From Schizochytrium sp. TIO01 (lineage: Eukaryota > Sar > Bigyra > Thraustochytrida > Thraustochytriidae), in assembly GCA_004764695.1 (NCBI GenBank), contig SMSO01000037.1, positions 2,850,337 through 2,914,336 of the forward strand: DNA of 64,000 bases, given 5' to 3'. Under the pieces are notes generated by a model. The model did not search any database, was not told the DNA's origin, and saw nothing but the letters and a program-made list of their open reading frames with translations. Within the stretch, counting starts at the first letter, position 1; each line of letters starts with the position of its first letter. Of the stretch, positions 33,178-44,505 are shown piece after piece. The translations under genes were made by a program, and so were the position numbers.

Positions 33178-33937
33178 GAATGAGTGAATGAATGAATGAA
33201 AGAAAAAAATGAACGGAAGAAGATGGCCCTTGTGACCATCTTTTGTATGGCCTTCTGCTGTAGGCAGAATGAATATACAGGTCCCTGTCTGCGTCCTTCC
33301 ACGTGGACTATCTGCCTTGAAGCAAAGCGTCTCTGCGCCACGAACTTTATCAACCAACTTAAATCCCACTGCGCCAGAACAAAAGTTAGTACGTCAGCCC
33401 TTTCTTCCTGTAGACCAGAGTGTTTTCTCTGTGCTTCCAAGTTGACCTCTCACTGTGAGAGTAATGATGATCTCATCAAACAAACCCTCTCACTCTAACT
33501 TGGAAGAAAAGAAGAACATTTCACGCTCTTTTAGGTCATAGTTCTTTGTTTGTTTTAAATAAACTTTAAGAGGCCATCTCCATAGTGAGCCAGTCAGTAA
33601 TAAGTGCATGGCTAAAGAGGGTGCTATAACAGAGCGTTTGATTCGGCTAGAATGGGGGGCAGGGTGCGTGTCCTCCTGCGCAGTTGTCCGGCGCTCCCGC
33701 GGGGGAAAGCGCGGGTGAGGGGTGCGAGCGCGGCGGAGGTGTCTGGAATGCCCCCTGTGAAATGGGTTTACACGTGAAGTCCGACTTTCCAAGTTCCCCG
33801 AGACTGCCCTGCCTCGCACGTAAGCATGCCACGCAATGCCCTTCGCTTCCTGAAGCGCCATCTTTTCTCCAAAGTTTTGCCGCCCGCCCGGCAGCCAGTT
33901 GATGGATAATGTTTTTGCGTTGCCTACGATGCTTTTG

Positions 33938-34003
33938 AGTTGGATTTTTGAATTTGAATTTTTGAATTTGAATTCTTGAATTTGAATTCTTGAAGTTGAA
34001 TTG
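33938..34003. repeat. Tandem TTTGAATT-type repeat
   Basis: Six or seven imperfect units of TTGAATTTGAATT(C/T). The same word occurs in the divergent promoter at 38,950-39,085 and inside the selenoprotein S coding region near 7,400-7,430. Confidence 0.6.
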
Positions 34004-34207
34004 AGCGGAAGGGCTCAACAGCGATTCGAATGCGCTTCAGAGCAGAGCAGAGCAGAGCAGAGCTGACTTGAGCTGGGCAACTTCGATCTGATCTGGATGG
34101 CCCGCTCGATCCACGGGAATTGATGAGCGGGAGCAGAAGCAGTCGGCTGTATGGATGGCACGGCGGTACGCGAAGAAGTGGACTGGGAATGAAGGTGGCC
34201 GTCTGAG

Positions 34208-34242
<35 letters not shown>
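34208..34242. repeat. (ATCT)n microsatellite
   Basis: About nine perfect ATCT units. Confidence 0.85.
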
Positions 34243-36747
34243 GACGGCACTTGAGGAGGCTCGAAGTTCAAGTTGGGGACGAAATTTGACGCCGGGGCAG
34301 GCAATGGACATACATTGAAACTGCGAGAACTTGGAGGAATGGAGCTGCCTCCGTCTTGAGCCTCTGGGACCTGCTCGAGAGCGGGCGGGCGAGCGAACGA
34401 GGTAGAGAGAGATGCGATCGATGATGGCTGGCGCCAGGAAAGATCGAGCTCCAAGATGGCAGCTTCGGCGTTTGATGTGGACCATCGCATGCACACATCC
34501 ATGCTGGCTTTGAAGTCGAAAGCGTTGGATGGCTTTGGAGTGGAGGTTTTGAAGGGGGCCATGGAGGTGGAGACCAACCAGGCATGAAATCGATTGCATC
34601 TTGCTCTCAGGAACTTCAGAAGCTGACGCCGAGGCTCTGCAGCTGGTCGTGAGCAAGAGGCCTTGATCCGGTGTCAAAAGAACTTGCGTTGAACGTAATG
34701 CCTGTAATGGCACCTTCCTAAGTTTCTTGTGCGTTGAAAGGCTCTTGGGGCGAAGCGATTCTCGTCGAGCTCGGCAAGGAGCTAGCTAGGCTCCTGCAGG
34801 GCGATCGAACAGCACAGGCGACCCCGCAACGCAGTGCAGCGCAGCCAACGCAACGCAGCCAACGCAGTGCAGCGCGAAGCGGAGAGGCCGGGCCTCGCAA
34901 AGGCGTGGCAAAAGGCACAGGCTCATGTCAACAGCTTGAAGCGCGGGCGTTCATTTGCGGGGCGGCGCAGAAGACAGCCCAGCCCACCTTGAAATGCCTT
35001 TCACCTCTCGTGGTCTGCTCCCGCAACGGCCTGAATGCACTATGGGCGGCGACCTGAGTGAAGACAGAAAGGCAATTCCTCCATCTCTACTGGCGGAGCT
35101 GACCGTCCTCGGCGAACTTTCGCGCGGGTCTCCTTCGCGAGCTTTCCGCCTTCAAGGCAGCTAGCTACTTCAGGGGGGTTCTGTTTGTATAGTATTTAGT
35201 GCTTGCTTGAAATGCTTGCTTGAATTGCTTGAATCGCTTGGTACGTATGAATTGTTGCACACGTACACAAGAACTTGACTTGCAAGAACTTACTTCAGGC
35301 TGCCTGATGCCTGGTAAGGACCTCGCCTCCCTTCGCTCGCAGACTTGAGAAAGCTCTTGAAGAGCATCGCTGAAAGATCGCGAGCGCCACATTCGGAGTG
35401 GCCAGCTCAGGCTGGGCCTTCTTCCCTTCCTCCATGCGCAACACCTACCGGCTCAGCAGCAGCTTGAGATCTGCTCGCCACCAGCTTGAACGTCCTGCTG
35501 GTGTAGCGCCCTCGTTTCAGTTCGTGCTTTCGTGCGGGGGTGTGCTTTGGTCGGCCCTCGCAGGCACGTCAGCAACGAGCTTGTAGTCCACCTTGAGATT
35601 CCTTGCGCTGTCTATCTGCTGATGCAAGCAGCAACCAGGGCGGCTTAGCTCAAACTATAGCCACTGCTAGGGGCTTTCGTTTGGGTAAAAGATAGGGTAT
35701 GAACTGCCAAATGCACAATGATGATGTCAGCGTTGACACCTGATACGTAATACGTCGTAGGTGGGCAGAGACTACATCATCGATGATTGGAGCCTCGTGG
35801 CGAGTCGCAAGACGGCGATGGTCTCGCAGGACGTGTGAAGTGGAGGGAAAGGAGGAGCTTTGAGGCAGTTCAATTCACTCTGATGGTTTGTCTGTGACTC
35901 TGGGTAATGCGTGTGGCAGGAAGCGACGGGAAAGTGGAAAATGACGTCTTCCACGATGGTGCTTTCTTTAGCTGATGCAGTAATTTGTGAATCAAGACAT
36001 GTAATTTGAATTAACACTCCAGAGGGGAGGAACCTTGGTCACCGTATATGTGCAAGAACAACAAGTCAGCGAGGTTGGGGAGCAGGTACCTACCAGCTAC
36101 CAGCTAAAGTTGCGTCGCTGACGAGCTTGGGGTAGAGGAAGTTGGCAAACCTGCAAAAAGGAACTAGAAAACGGTGAATGAGACCGCAGTTGTCATCACC
36201 TCAGTGCAGTGTGTACTAGGAGCAATTGAGCTTTTTGAGGAAAAGGAGTACCTTTCGTCTAGCTGCCCTGCACTAAGAATATCTCCTCTCTTGGTTACCT
36301 CAACTGGCATTTGTTTAGCTCTCAAAGCTGAATTGCTCAACACATGATGAAGCCAAGTACCAAGTTTTGAATTTACTTTTCATTCCATCTCTTTCCCAAA
36401 ACTAGAATCCCTTTCTCTCTCTCTCTTCACTGGATACTTTCGCAGATTACGTTTGGCAAATTTTAATCACATCTTAATGACAACCCTTTCTTTCTTCACC
36501 AAACTGATGCGCAAGTTTTGTATTTGAGTCTTCTTCTTAGTAGAGAAATACGTACTACACCTACTCCTATTGCTGTCATACATAGTCTTACCAACTCTAT
36601 ACTCCCTTTTCAAAAATCGACTATATATATATAGCAAATTACTCATAAGGGACTGGCTAGAAGCATCATGCAGTAGAATACCCACATACACAGAAGAATG
36701 TGCGAAAAAAAATCAATTATGAGAACGAGATACGGCAATCCAATATC

Positions 36748-37827
36748 ATGTACCACGCTCTAGCGTGGGTCTGGGCATTCGTAGTCGGCATGCGCGACTA
36801 CTTGTGGGCGCTTCTTCTCTGCGGTCTTAGCGGTGACCGCGTGAAGATTCGCGGCGAGTCATATCGCGTGCTACGGCACATCGCCGACGGCGGCTTTAGC
36901 CAGGTGCTGGCGGTGCGCAGAGGTGGTGGCTCTGGAGAGACCTTCGCAGTGAAGAAAATCATTCTGCAGTCGGAGGAGCAGATCCGCCAGGCCCAATGGG
37001 AAATCAAGGTCCACCAGATGATTGGAAATAACAATCCAAACTGCCTCGCACTCCTCGCCAGCGAAATCACATCCAGCTCGCGCGGCCGTCGCGAAGCGTT
37101 GCTGCTCTTTCCTATTCTTGAAAATGGTAGCCTCGTTGATCACCTACTTGCGCTAGCAAAAGCTGGCCGCGAACTCGGTGAGCAAGATGCCCTCGCCTAT
37201 CTCGCGCAAATCTGCAATGGCCTTAAGGCGTTCCACTCGCAGGACCCACCGATTGCGCACCGTGATATCAAACCGCATAATATCTTGCTTGCTGCGGATG
37301 GCACCCCTGTGCTCATGGACTTTGGCAGTGCTGCCATCGCTTATGTGGACACGTCTTCAAGACAGGCGCGTCTCAGCTTGCAAGACTACGCTTCGCAGCA
37401 TTGCTCCATGGCATACCGTGCCCCAGAGCTTTGGGAACCCACAGACGACCCATCTTGTATTGTTGATGAGCGCACCGATATTTGGAGTCTTGGATGTTTG
37501 CTCTTCGCAATGCTTTTTGGACAAGGGTTTTCCCCATTTGAATGCAAGTTTTCTCAAGGTCGATCTGCCTCGGGGCCCTTTGTCCGGGAGCAATCCTCCT
37601 CAGGCAAACCATCTGGCGCTCCACCTCAAGCTGTTCCCCGCGAATGTACGTATCTTTCAATTATTGGAGCAATCCCGCTACCTGCGTCTCATGACCGCAC
37701 ACCTGCTGTGGTACAAATGTGTAAGTGGATGCTTACTGTTAACCCATCTCAGCGCCCTACTCTTGCACAGGTTACGCAGAGACTACCATCTGTTCAACAG
37801 AGTCACCACCACCTTAATATTGTGTAA
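36748..37827 (+). CDS. STK16/MPSK1-like serine/threonine kinase
   Basis: A 359-residue kinase from the first ATG; the frame is open a little further upstream without an ATG. Catalytic residues are all present: Gly loop near 47-52 (GGFS), Lys69 in FAVKK, HRD at 171-173 (AHRDIKPHN), DFG at 191-193 and APE at 225-227. The activation segment carries the STK16 signature: VLMDFGS, SRQA.LSLQDYA, and YRAPEL followed by VDERTDIWSLGCLL. STK16 belongs to the NAK family and in animals is a lipid-anchored Golgi/TGN kinase acting in secretion. The animal N-terminal Gly-Cys acylation motif is missing; instead residues 1-27 are hydrophobic (WVWAFVV, LWALLLC), suggesting membrane association by another route. 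The kinase fills nearly the whole protein. Confidence 0.88.
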   Translation: MYHALAWVWAFVVGMRDYLWALLLCGLSGDRVKIRGESYRVLRHIADGGFSQVLAVRRGGGSGETFAVKKIILQSEEQIRQAQWEIKVHQMIGNNNPNCLALLASEITSSSRGRREALLLFPILENGSLVDHLLALAKAGRELGEQDALAYLAQICNGLKAFHSQDPPIAHRDIKPHNILLAADGTPVLMDFGSAAIAYVDTSSRQARLSLQDYASQHCSMAYRAPELWEPTDDPSCIVDERTDIWSLGCLLFAMLFGQGFSPFECKFSQGRSASGPFVREQSSSGKPSGAPPQAVPRECTYLSIIGAIPLPASHDRTPAVVQMCKWMLTVNPSQRPTLAQVTQRLPSVQQSHHHLNIV

Positions 37828-37954
37828 ATTGGGACTGAGTCCTTCTCAGCCAAACAACAAGCAACGAAATCATTATTTGGAACTCCCTATCAATCGGGCC
37901 AGGAATTATAGTATATCTTTTGTTTAAACATCAACTTTTAGATTATTCGACCAA

Positions 37955-38812
37955 CTATTCCTGTACAACTCTGTCAGGAAATGCAAGAGTGGCTAGTCTC
38001 AGAATTTCTGTAACATCCATCTCGCAAACTCCCCGCGCGGCTCCATTGATTAACCCCCCTGTAGAAGTTGACGATGCCTTGAGTAGCATCTGGTCAATGC
38101 GGCTACGCGCTGCTTGAGCTTCTTTCATCAAGGCCTCCATGCCATCCAGTTCCTCACGAATCTCGCATTCTATCGTGGAAAGCTGATTCATACTAGCGTC
38201 GAGTTCCTCCATCACAAGTGTCTCATTTTCCTGGCTCTTTGCTACGTCATTATTGGCAGCCTCGGTATCTGTCTCGCCCAATTGTGCTCTGGCCTCTTGA
38301 AGTTCCTGCTCTTGCGGATTTACCTCAATCTCAAGCCTAACCTGGTGTGCACGTTTTCGAAGTGCCGAACGCGCCTGTCGAGCTTGGACTTTTAAACGAT
38401 CCATTAGCTTTCGTGTCTTCTCTGTAACAAATTGCTTCATCATTGCCTGCATCATGTGTGGCTCCTCTTCTTCTTCCTCTTCTTCCTCTTCATCATCATT
38501 AACATCGACATCGACATCGACATGGAAAGTATTATTTTCATTTAGATTCTCAACAGGGCTACCATCGTTGGTATGAACGTCCTCTTCCTCATTTTCTGAG
38601 TTGTTGTCATTGATCTCCATCCCATTTCGCGAAACTTCTTTGGCAATGCGCTTTAGTCTTCTCTTTTTTTGCGATGGTTCCTGCTTCGAATACAGACTTG
38701 CTTCCTCTTCGCTCTCGATGCTGTCTGCTTCGGGCGCCTGCTTCTTTCCACGAGTTCGCTTCGCTCGTGGCGCGGAACGCGTGCTTCGAGCAGCACTTCG
38801 CTTCGTGCGCAT
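37955..38812 (-). CDS. Acidic/basic coiled-coil protein, probably nuclear
   Basis: A 285-residue frame with a clear ATG. I do not recognise it firmly. Residues 1-60 are very basic with Arg/Lys clusters typical of nuclear localisation signals or DNA contact. Residues 65-120 are acidic, with a VDVDVDVND repeat and a run of ten Glu. Residues 120-170 and 190-255 are charged helices likely to form a coiled coil. It starts 370 bases from the head-to-head gene at 39183 and probably shares a promoter with it. If that neighbour is SYCP2-like, a partner axis protein such as SYCP3 would be an attractive but unproven reading. Confidence 0.6.
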   Translation of the reverse strand: MRTKRSAARSTRSAPRAKRTRGKKQAPEADSIESEEEASLYSKQEPSQKKRRLKRIAKEVSRNGMEINDNNSENEEEDVHTNDGSPVENLNENNTFHVDVDVDVNDDEEEEEEEEEEPHMMQAMMKQFVTEKTRKLMDRLKVQARQARSALRKRAHQVRLEIEVNPQEQELQEARAQLGETDTEAANNDVAKSQENETLVMEELDASMNQLSTIECEIREELDGMEALMKEAQAARSRIDQMLLKASSTSTGGLINGAARGVCEMDVTEILRLATLAFPDRVVQE

Positions 38813-39182
38813 CGTTTCCCAATTCCTCAGAGACTTTAGTGGTCTTCTTTGCTGCCGCTGATGATATTTAGATCTCTTCGTGTCTAGCTCAGGAGGTTTA
38901 CGTTTTGAACGCAGACATGTTTGAATTTTCTTCTCTCTTTCTCAAGGAGCTCGAAATTTGAATTTCCCCCTTCAACTCAGAATAACGTATTCTAGTAGAA
39001 TGCGCTATTGATTTTTGAATTTGAACTTTCAAATTCTTCGAACTCTAATAGAGCCAAGAAACCGCCAAATTCAAATTCAAACTGGACCAACAGAACGAGA
39101 TTGGGAGGACAAGCGACGGAGGAAACGACGGAGTGAGTTCTCAAGGCGAGACAAAGCGGGGCAAGCCAAACGAAACGAGACA
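38813..39182. promoter_or_regulatory. Divergent intergenic promoter with TTTGAA/TTCAAA words
   Basis: A 370-bp region between two head-to-head ATGs. It carries several TTTGAA and TTCAAA words (around 38,950-38,962, 39,014-39,036 and 39,066-39,081), some as inverted pairs. It must contain both promoters. That the words are binding sites is inference. Confidence 0.5.
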
Positions 39183-42100
39183 ATGGTGGAGGCTTTGGCA
39201 AAGTGGAAGCAAACTGTGCAGACCTTGCTGAGAGTCAATGTATCGCCCAGCATGGAAGCCCTTCAGGCTCTTCAAAAGGTGCGTGAAGATGATGCGAAAT
39301 TCAAATTTGCTATTAAGGAGGGCATTTTGCATGCTGTGCTTAAGCACGTGCAAAACGCTCAGAATGATAGTCTGGGGGACCTGTTCGATGCGACAGAAGC
39401 GTTTGCCATGAAGCTCTTGGACGAAGAGGTAGACTCAAAATCTGCTCCAAACGAAGCCACGCTAATGATTCAAAATAATTGTGAGTTACTTAAGACGCTT
39501 GTGGCGATCTTTGTCCATATTGTGTATGAACTCAGCACCGCAGATCATGGACAACTAGCATCCTACATCACGCTTGATCTCCTCAGATCTGCATGTTACC
39601 CTATGAATGACCTTCTCTGCCGCGCTGGCCAACTTTTTCATAACGCGCGTGTTCATGCCGCAGAATGGCCCGCTGTCCAACAAATGATTCATCTTCTGCG
39701 TGTTGTAGGAGATGTCCCTACGCAAATCCAGCTACTGGAATTCATCTATCGTGTCTCTAATTTGGATACTGAATTCGCGCAACATGAGCTCGTGAAGCTC
39801 TTACGCGCACAGGATATTGACCCGGCTTTACTCAATAATATCCACAACGCCAGAACCCAAGTTGAGTATATCTCAAGGCTCCATGCTTCCTTGCGAGCCC
39901 TTCATGCATCGTATGTGAAAGAAGCAGCTATTTTCCCCTGCCAAAACGTTGCACTGACTGCACCATCCCGTAAAAAACAAGGTTCTCAGCACAGGCTTGA
40001 ACTTGTCGCTGTTGGAAATGACATTCACCGTCTCAGCCTGTACGTCAATACTACCAGTGTAACAGTTGGACACTCAACGGGAGAGCCAATTACTATTCTC
40101 TTCGCTGATATTCTTCGCATCGGCTTTGTCCAGGAGAACTCTCCAAGCTTGCAGATTACCCTTCACTCTGCAGATAATCTCGTGAGATCACTACACGCAT
40201 GGGATGAAAAACCTGTAGGCTTAAATATTGTTCTCGCCGATTTCAAGGATCATCCGGTCTTACATATTCACACAGCAACATTCCATGCAGAGCGAGCTTT
40301 CTTCCTTCTTCAGACAAAGCTGAAAGCACTGGATGTAGGGATGCTCGGCACGCATACCCCTCAACGACCTACGAAGTTATCTATGTGTGCGCGTCCTATT
40401 TATGCAGGCTTTTCAAATGATGCTCAGAGTGTGTCAAGCGGACATTCGTCTCCAGCACTTCTAACTCGTGCTACTCTCGTGAAGAAGACTATTGCTCAGC
40501 TGGAGAACTACAGCAAAGAAAAGGCACATGACATTTACACGCGCTTTTTTGACAAGTCAAACACAACAATGTGGCACCCCGGTGGTAGGAAGCGACGTTG
40601 GCAAAAGGACGATCTGATTAGAGCGCTTTTGCTTGAAGATGAGGCTGAGGCTGAGTCTGAGTCAGAAGATGATCATAGTGAGAACGCTATCAACAGTGTG
40701 GGCAATAAGGCCAACACTTTGAAATCTAAGCACACAGCTGAGCAGACCTCTTTTGAACCGGTGCTGTCTCATACAGAGCCAGCACCCATACTACCAGAAC
40801 CTATTCCATCCTCCATACCAGCAACGGACGTATCAAATCTATCTGAAGATGGTTCAAGCACAGGAAAAAGCATTCCTCCTGAACTCGAAGAGGGGAGGAA
40901 GGAAACGTCAAAGAAGGTAAGCAACCATGACGGCAAGGCGGGAAAGGGCCCGTCTCGTCGAAAGACAAGATCTAGCAAGAAGCCAGACACTTCAAGAAAC
41001 AAAGTCCAAGCTTCTTCAAAAGGTGTGTCAACTCCAGTACGCGCTTTGAAGCGAGTTCCAGTTCAGTCTCCTGTTAAAGAAAATGCAAAACGTATCACTG
41101 GCAAAACTCACCCCGGCAATTCGTCGAAACAACCTTCGAAGACACCCAAGCCAGCACCATCTTCAGGTGTAAGTCTCCTCACAACCCCTCCTACAACGCC
41201 GCAGCTTACCCCAGAAAACAATGACTTGGAAGAAGAACCCCATCCAATTCAACCTAAGAACTTGTCATTTTCAAAGAATAACAAAGCGCAGAAAGAACTC
41301 AAGGAGCAGAGTACTCCACAAGGACCAATTCAGGAACCCCAACAACAACAGCAGCAACAACAGCAGCAACAGCAGCAACGGCCCCAACAACAACAACAAC
41401 AACAAACAGCTAAAACTCCTATATCCTCAACACTTCCTGACACACAAAAAAGGACAATAGCGTCTACAAATGAACAAGAAGACATTACAAACAACAGTGA
41501 TTCTGCTCTAAGTAGCAGTCTTCGCTCAGGCGGTACCTACCAGCAAAGGCAAGAAAAGCAATACGATATTGTGAACTCGCAAGAGTCTACACCGTCGCAT
41601 GTCATGAGCATGCTTAAAGAACATTTCAAGACACAAGAGATATTTATGAATCGCTGCCAGGAACAATTCAAGTCAAATGATACTCAGCTTCACAGACTCG
41701 CAGACCAAGTAAAGGAAAGCAAGCTCCAAGCAACCCGGGCTCTCGAGCAACAATCTGAACTTCGCTCTACCTTTGCAAAGGAGTTGTCTTCTCAAATTCG
41801 GCAAGCATTGACAAATCAGCGGCGAGTATCTCTACAGGATCAAGAAGAGTCTGATGATGAAAGTGCTGGTAAAGAGCTTAACGCGACGAACCCTGCGCAG
41901 GCTATTGACGAGCACGCAAATCAAGAACATGGGAATCCTGAAGCTATTACTTCGCCTCAGTGCCAGGATGGAGATGTCTTACATCCGCAAACCAATGAAG
42001 TTTTGAATGAACAATCGAAACATTCGAGTGTATCTACCGCTGTTGATGCTAAACATACCCTCCAAGAGTTTGACCCAAGTATTTACGAGCGTCTCTCTCT

Positions 42101-42590
42101 AGCAAATGAAGTACTTTGTCGCGCCAAGCAGCAAGCACAGGCTGATATCGAAGCTGCTCAGCACCGGTTTGCTCTAGAGAGAATGAGCATTGCCCGAACT
42201 GCAAGTCGCCGTGTAGCTCGCCAGCGTCGTGCGCAACGTCGCAGTCTTCAAAAACGAGTTCGCGCAGAGCAAGCAACGCTTGATAAAATCCACAAGCTAG
42301 TATCGGCTAGGGCTCAAAGCCTTACGGAGCTTCAGGCTCAGCGGGAACATTGTATCCAAACCGTTCGGGTCAAGCTCGATGCCGCAAGCTCGATCCTTTC
42401 TGTCCAAGAAGAAGCTGTGCAGAAACACAAGGCACAAGAAAAATATCAAAATCCTAAGTGGGAATCCCTTATCAAGCAATTTGAGCAATACGCAAAGGAT
42501 CAACTAGGAGTAATGCGAAAGCGAAAGTCGTTAGTGAACTCCCAACACACAAAGCTTAAGCGTCTTGTTCAAAGCTTTCAGGTAGTTTGA
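39183..42590 (+). CDS. Large helical/coiled-coil protein, tentative SYCP2-like axis protein
   Basis: An intact 1,135-codon frame from the first ATG (open further upstream without one). Residues 1-235 are an all-helical, armadillo-like block. Residues about 240-400 are strand-rich (for example HRLELVAVGNDIHRLSLYV, then FADILRIGFVQ) and could be a PH-type domain. A long disordered Ser/Pro/Lys-rich middle follows, with a glutamine run near 720-740, and two coiled coils near 800-880 and 960-1,130. The order armadillo-like, PH-like, disordered linker, C-terminal coiled coil is that of the meiotic axis protein SYCP2. I rely on architecture, not on a diagnostic motif. A basic patch (RKRRWQKDDLIRALL) lies near 465. 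Confidence 0.6.
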   Translation: MVEALAKWKQTVQTLLRVNVSPSMEALQALQKVREDDAKFKFAIKEGILHAVLKHVQNAQNDSLGDLFDATEAFAMKLLDEEVDSKSAPNEATLMIQNNCELLKTLVAIFVHIVYELSTADHGQLASYITLDLLRSACYPMNDLLCRAGQLFHNARVHAAEWPAVQQMIHLLRVVGDVPTQIQLLEFIYRVSNLDTEFAQHELVKLLRAQDIDPALLNNIHNARTQVEYISRLHASLRALHASYVKEAAIFPCQNVALTAPSRKKQGSQHRLELVAVGNDIHRLSLYVNTTSVTVGHSTGEPITILFADILRIGFVQENSPSLQITLHSADNLVRSLHAWDEKPVGLNIVLADFKDHPVLHIHTATFHAERAFFLLQTKLKALDVGMLGTHTPQRPTKLSMCARPIYAGFSNDAQSVSSGHSSPALLTRATLVKKTIAQLENYSKEKAHDIYTRFFDKSNTTMWHPGGRKRRWQKDDLIRALLLEDEAEAESESEDDHSENAINSVGNKANTLKSKHTAEQTSFEPVLSHTEPAPILPEPIPSSIPATDVSNLSEDGSSTGKSIPPELEEGRKETSKKVSNHDGKAGKGPSRRKTRSSKKPDTSRNKVQASSKGVSTPVRALKRVPVQSPVKENAKRITGKTHPGNSSKQPSKTPKPAPSSGVSLLTTPPTTPQLTPENNDLEEEPHPIQPKNLSFSKNNKAQKELKEQSTPQGPIQEPQQQQQQQQQQQQQRPQQQQQQQTAKTPISSTLPDTQKRTIASTNEQEDITNNSDSALSSSLRSGGTYQQRQEKQYDIVNSQESTPSHVMSMLKEHFKTQEIFMNRCQEQFKSNDTQLHRLADQVKESKLQATRALEQQSELRSTFAKELSSQIRQALTNQRRVSLQDQEESDDESAGKELNATNPAQAIDEHANQEHGNPEAITSPQCQDGDVLHPQTNEVLNEQSKHSSVSTAVDAKHTLQEFDPSIYERLSLANEVLCRAKQQAQADIEAAQHRFALERMSIARTASRRVARQRRAQRRSLQKRVRAEQATLDKIHKLVSARAQSLTELQAQREHCIQTVRVKLDAASSILSVQEEAVQKHKAQEKYQNPKWESLIKQFEQYAKDQLGVMRKRKSLVNSQHTKLKRLVQSFQVV

Positions 42591-44505
42591 TCACTTTCGC
42601 GAGGAAGATCTCCAATGAAATTTCTATTGTCTCTGAAGTTTACATATTAAAGTATAATCAAGAACCTTATAACATATATCTAGTATTCCTAGATAGTATT
42701 TACATCTAGAAACACTTGTTCCGTGAGATCAGACACCATCGCCATATATTTTGTACAATTATGGGTATTTGCTTAAGTGCAAAGTCACCCATAGTAATGT
42801 TAAGGCACTGCATTTACATAATGGTTTGATATAGGAAACCCTTGTAACCTGACGCCTACAACTTGACATTAGCAAGCGATGAAACTTCTCGGTCAACAAA
42901 TCTAGACCCATTTTACATTTGTATTATATAAGTACAAACGAGTACAGTAAGTGCCTTGCTGCTTGTGTTCCATGGAATCGCACTACATTAATTTCCACTG
43001 CCGCGCATTAGTTCTGTTTAGTTCACTGCTAACCTCACGTTCTGGTGCCTGGTTATTGCAAAACATTTTTGGAAGAAGTATCCAGCCGCGGTCAAGATTG
43101 ACCTGGTACACGAACCTAACTCAAATCTTTCTAATGCTACCTCGCTACTGCATGAAAATGTTATTAAGCTTTATCAATGAGTTTACCAAAATATATTCGT
43201 CAGAACAGTTACTATAGTTCACTTTAAAATCAGAACAGTTACTGCAAATAATAGATTTAGGATAGCTTGGAGTCGCCGTTACAGAATACGACTATCAAAT
43301 TAAAAGGGTTCCGTGAGTCAGATGACTTGAATTTTGACTTTTCCAATATCTAACATAGAAATTCTGTATGATCATTGATGATTTTATGCAATAAAGGACT
43401 CAAGACAAACTCGAATGTCTATGTGACTGTCTTTCCTCCTTAAGATGTATGATTTAATTTGAGTGCATTGAGTTGTTAACAAGGGTATAAGTTTGAAATT
43501 TTGTCTTCACAGATCGGAATAGCTATGAATAATACTTTCATATCGTCCAGGAAATGCCAGAATAATGTGTGCAGAAAATATAAGTTACAAAAACGTGCCA
43601 TTTGTTGCAAACGTGGCATTGCATGGAGAATATTGTGAGAACTATTGCAGCAAACATGAGTCCAGGTAGACTTAACAATAGTTGTATAAGAAGTACTGTA
43701 GTGATTTTCCACTTCCTTAATTTATAAGTATTTTTGTTCTCTAATCTAAGCTTTGTAGTAAAACGCGGTAGTTGCGTCGATATATTCTGTAAGGTATAAT
43801 TTTGGAGAGCGATGAAATTTGTGAAGCTCATGCATCTCTATTTGCGAGAATCGCTCAAACTTCTGTCTCTACAGATGTTCTATTACCTTAGCTTATGTCG
43901 CTCGGTGATAAATTAATAAATTTCGCACCCACATAGATGTCGCATTATTGGTACAAATGTGCAGTGGGTCATATGTCTTATGCCTGCTCGTGTAAATCCC
44001 TCATCTATTTCGATTGTAAAACCAATATCTTTCCAGGTATACAAACAAATTTTACCTTTGAACTTTAGTCGAAGCTTTCTCAGTTCAGGTTAGACCAGTC
44101 AAGCATCAACAACAGCTTGAGATATTTATGCAATGTCATGCAGATAAAAATAATTGTGAACTAAAACTCGCATTGTTCGATGAATGTCGTGACCGTGTAA
44201 ACTATAGCTTCAGTAAGCCTTTCTAGTCTGTGGCACTTGCAGATTTAATGAGAATTACATTAAAATTACAGGTATCTATAAATATGCTGGAATCTTGCAA
44301 TCTGATTTAGAAATCAAATAACCTGATGCACTGCAATAATCTAAAAAAGAAAATTAGTGCATCTTATTGCTCACTTCCATAAAAGAGGAGATACTAAGGT
44401 GTGTTTAGTGAATGCATCCATCCACTGATACGAAGTAGCAGCATAATCAGGAAGTAAAAAAATATGCATTATTGTATTTATAGTTGAACATGTCACCCAA
44501 AAAAA
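42591..44505. other. AT-rich spacer, 1.9 kb
   Basis: Convergent 3' ends of the genes at 39183 and 44506. Stops occur in all frames. No gene, repeat array or RNA is seen. Confidence 0.6.

Larger units (their letters stand above)
31453..36747. other. Repeat-rich spacer, 5.3 kb
   Basis: No supportable gene. It contains GTAGGTA/GTACGTAC tracts (32,230-32,290; 32,600-32,710), several microsatellites listed separately, Glu/Lys-codon-like GGAGAA repeats at 32,105-32,135, and GC-rich islands at 33,650-33,900 and 34,240-35,600. The islands' frames are low complexity on both strands. Undetected short exons or long UTRs cannot be excluded. Confidence 0.5.

Noticed and set aside
33490-35600. Several 60-160 codon frames in GC-rich islands
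   Set aside because: Mutually overlapping on both strands, repetitive composition, no domain or splice structure.
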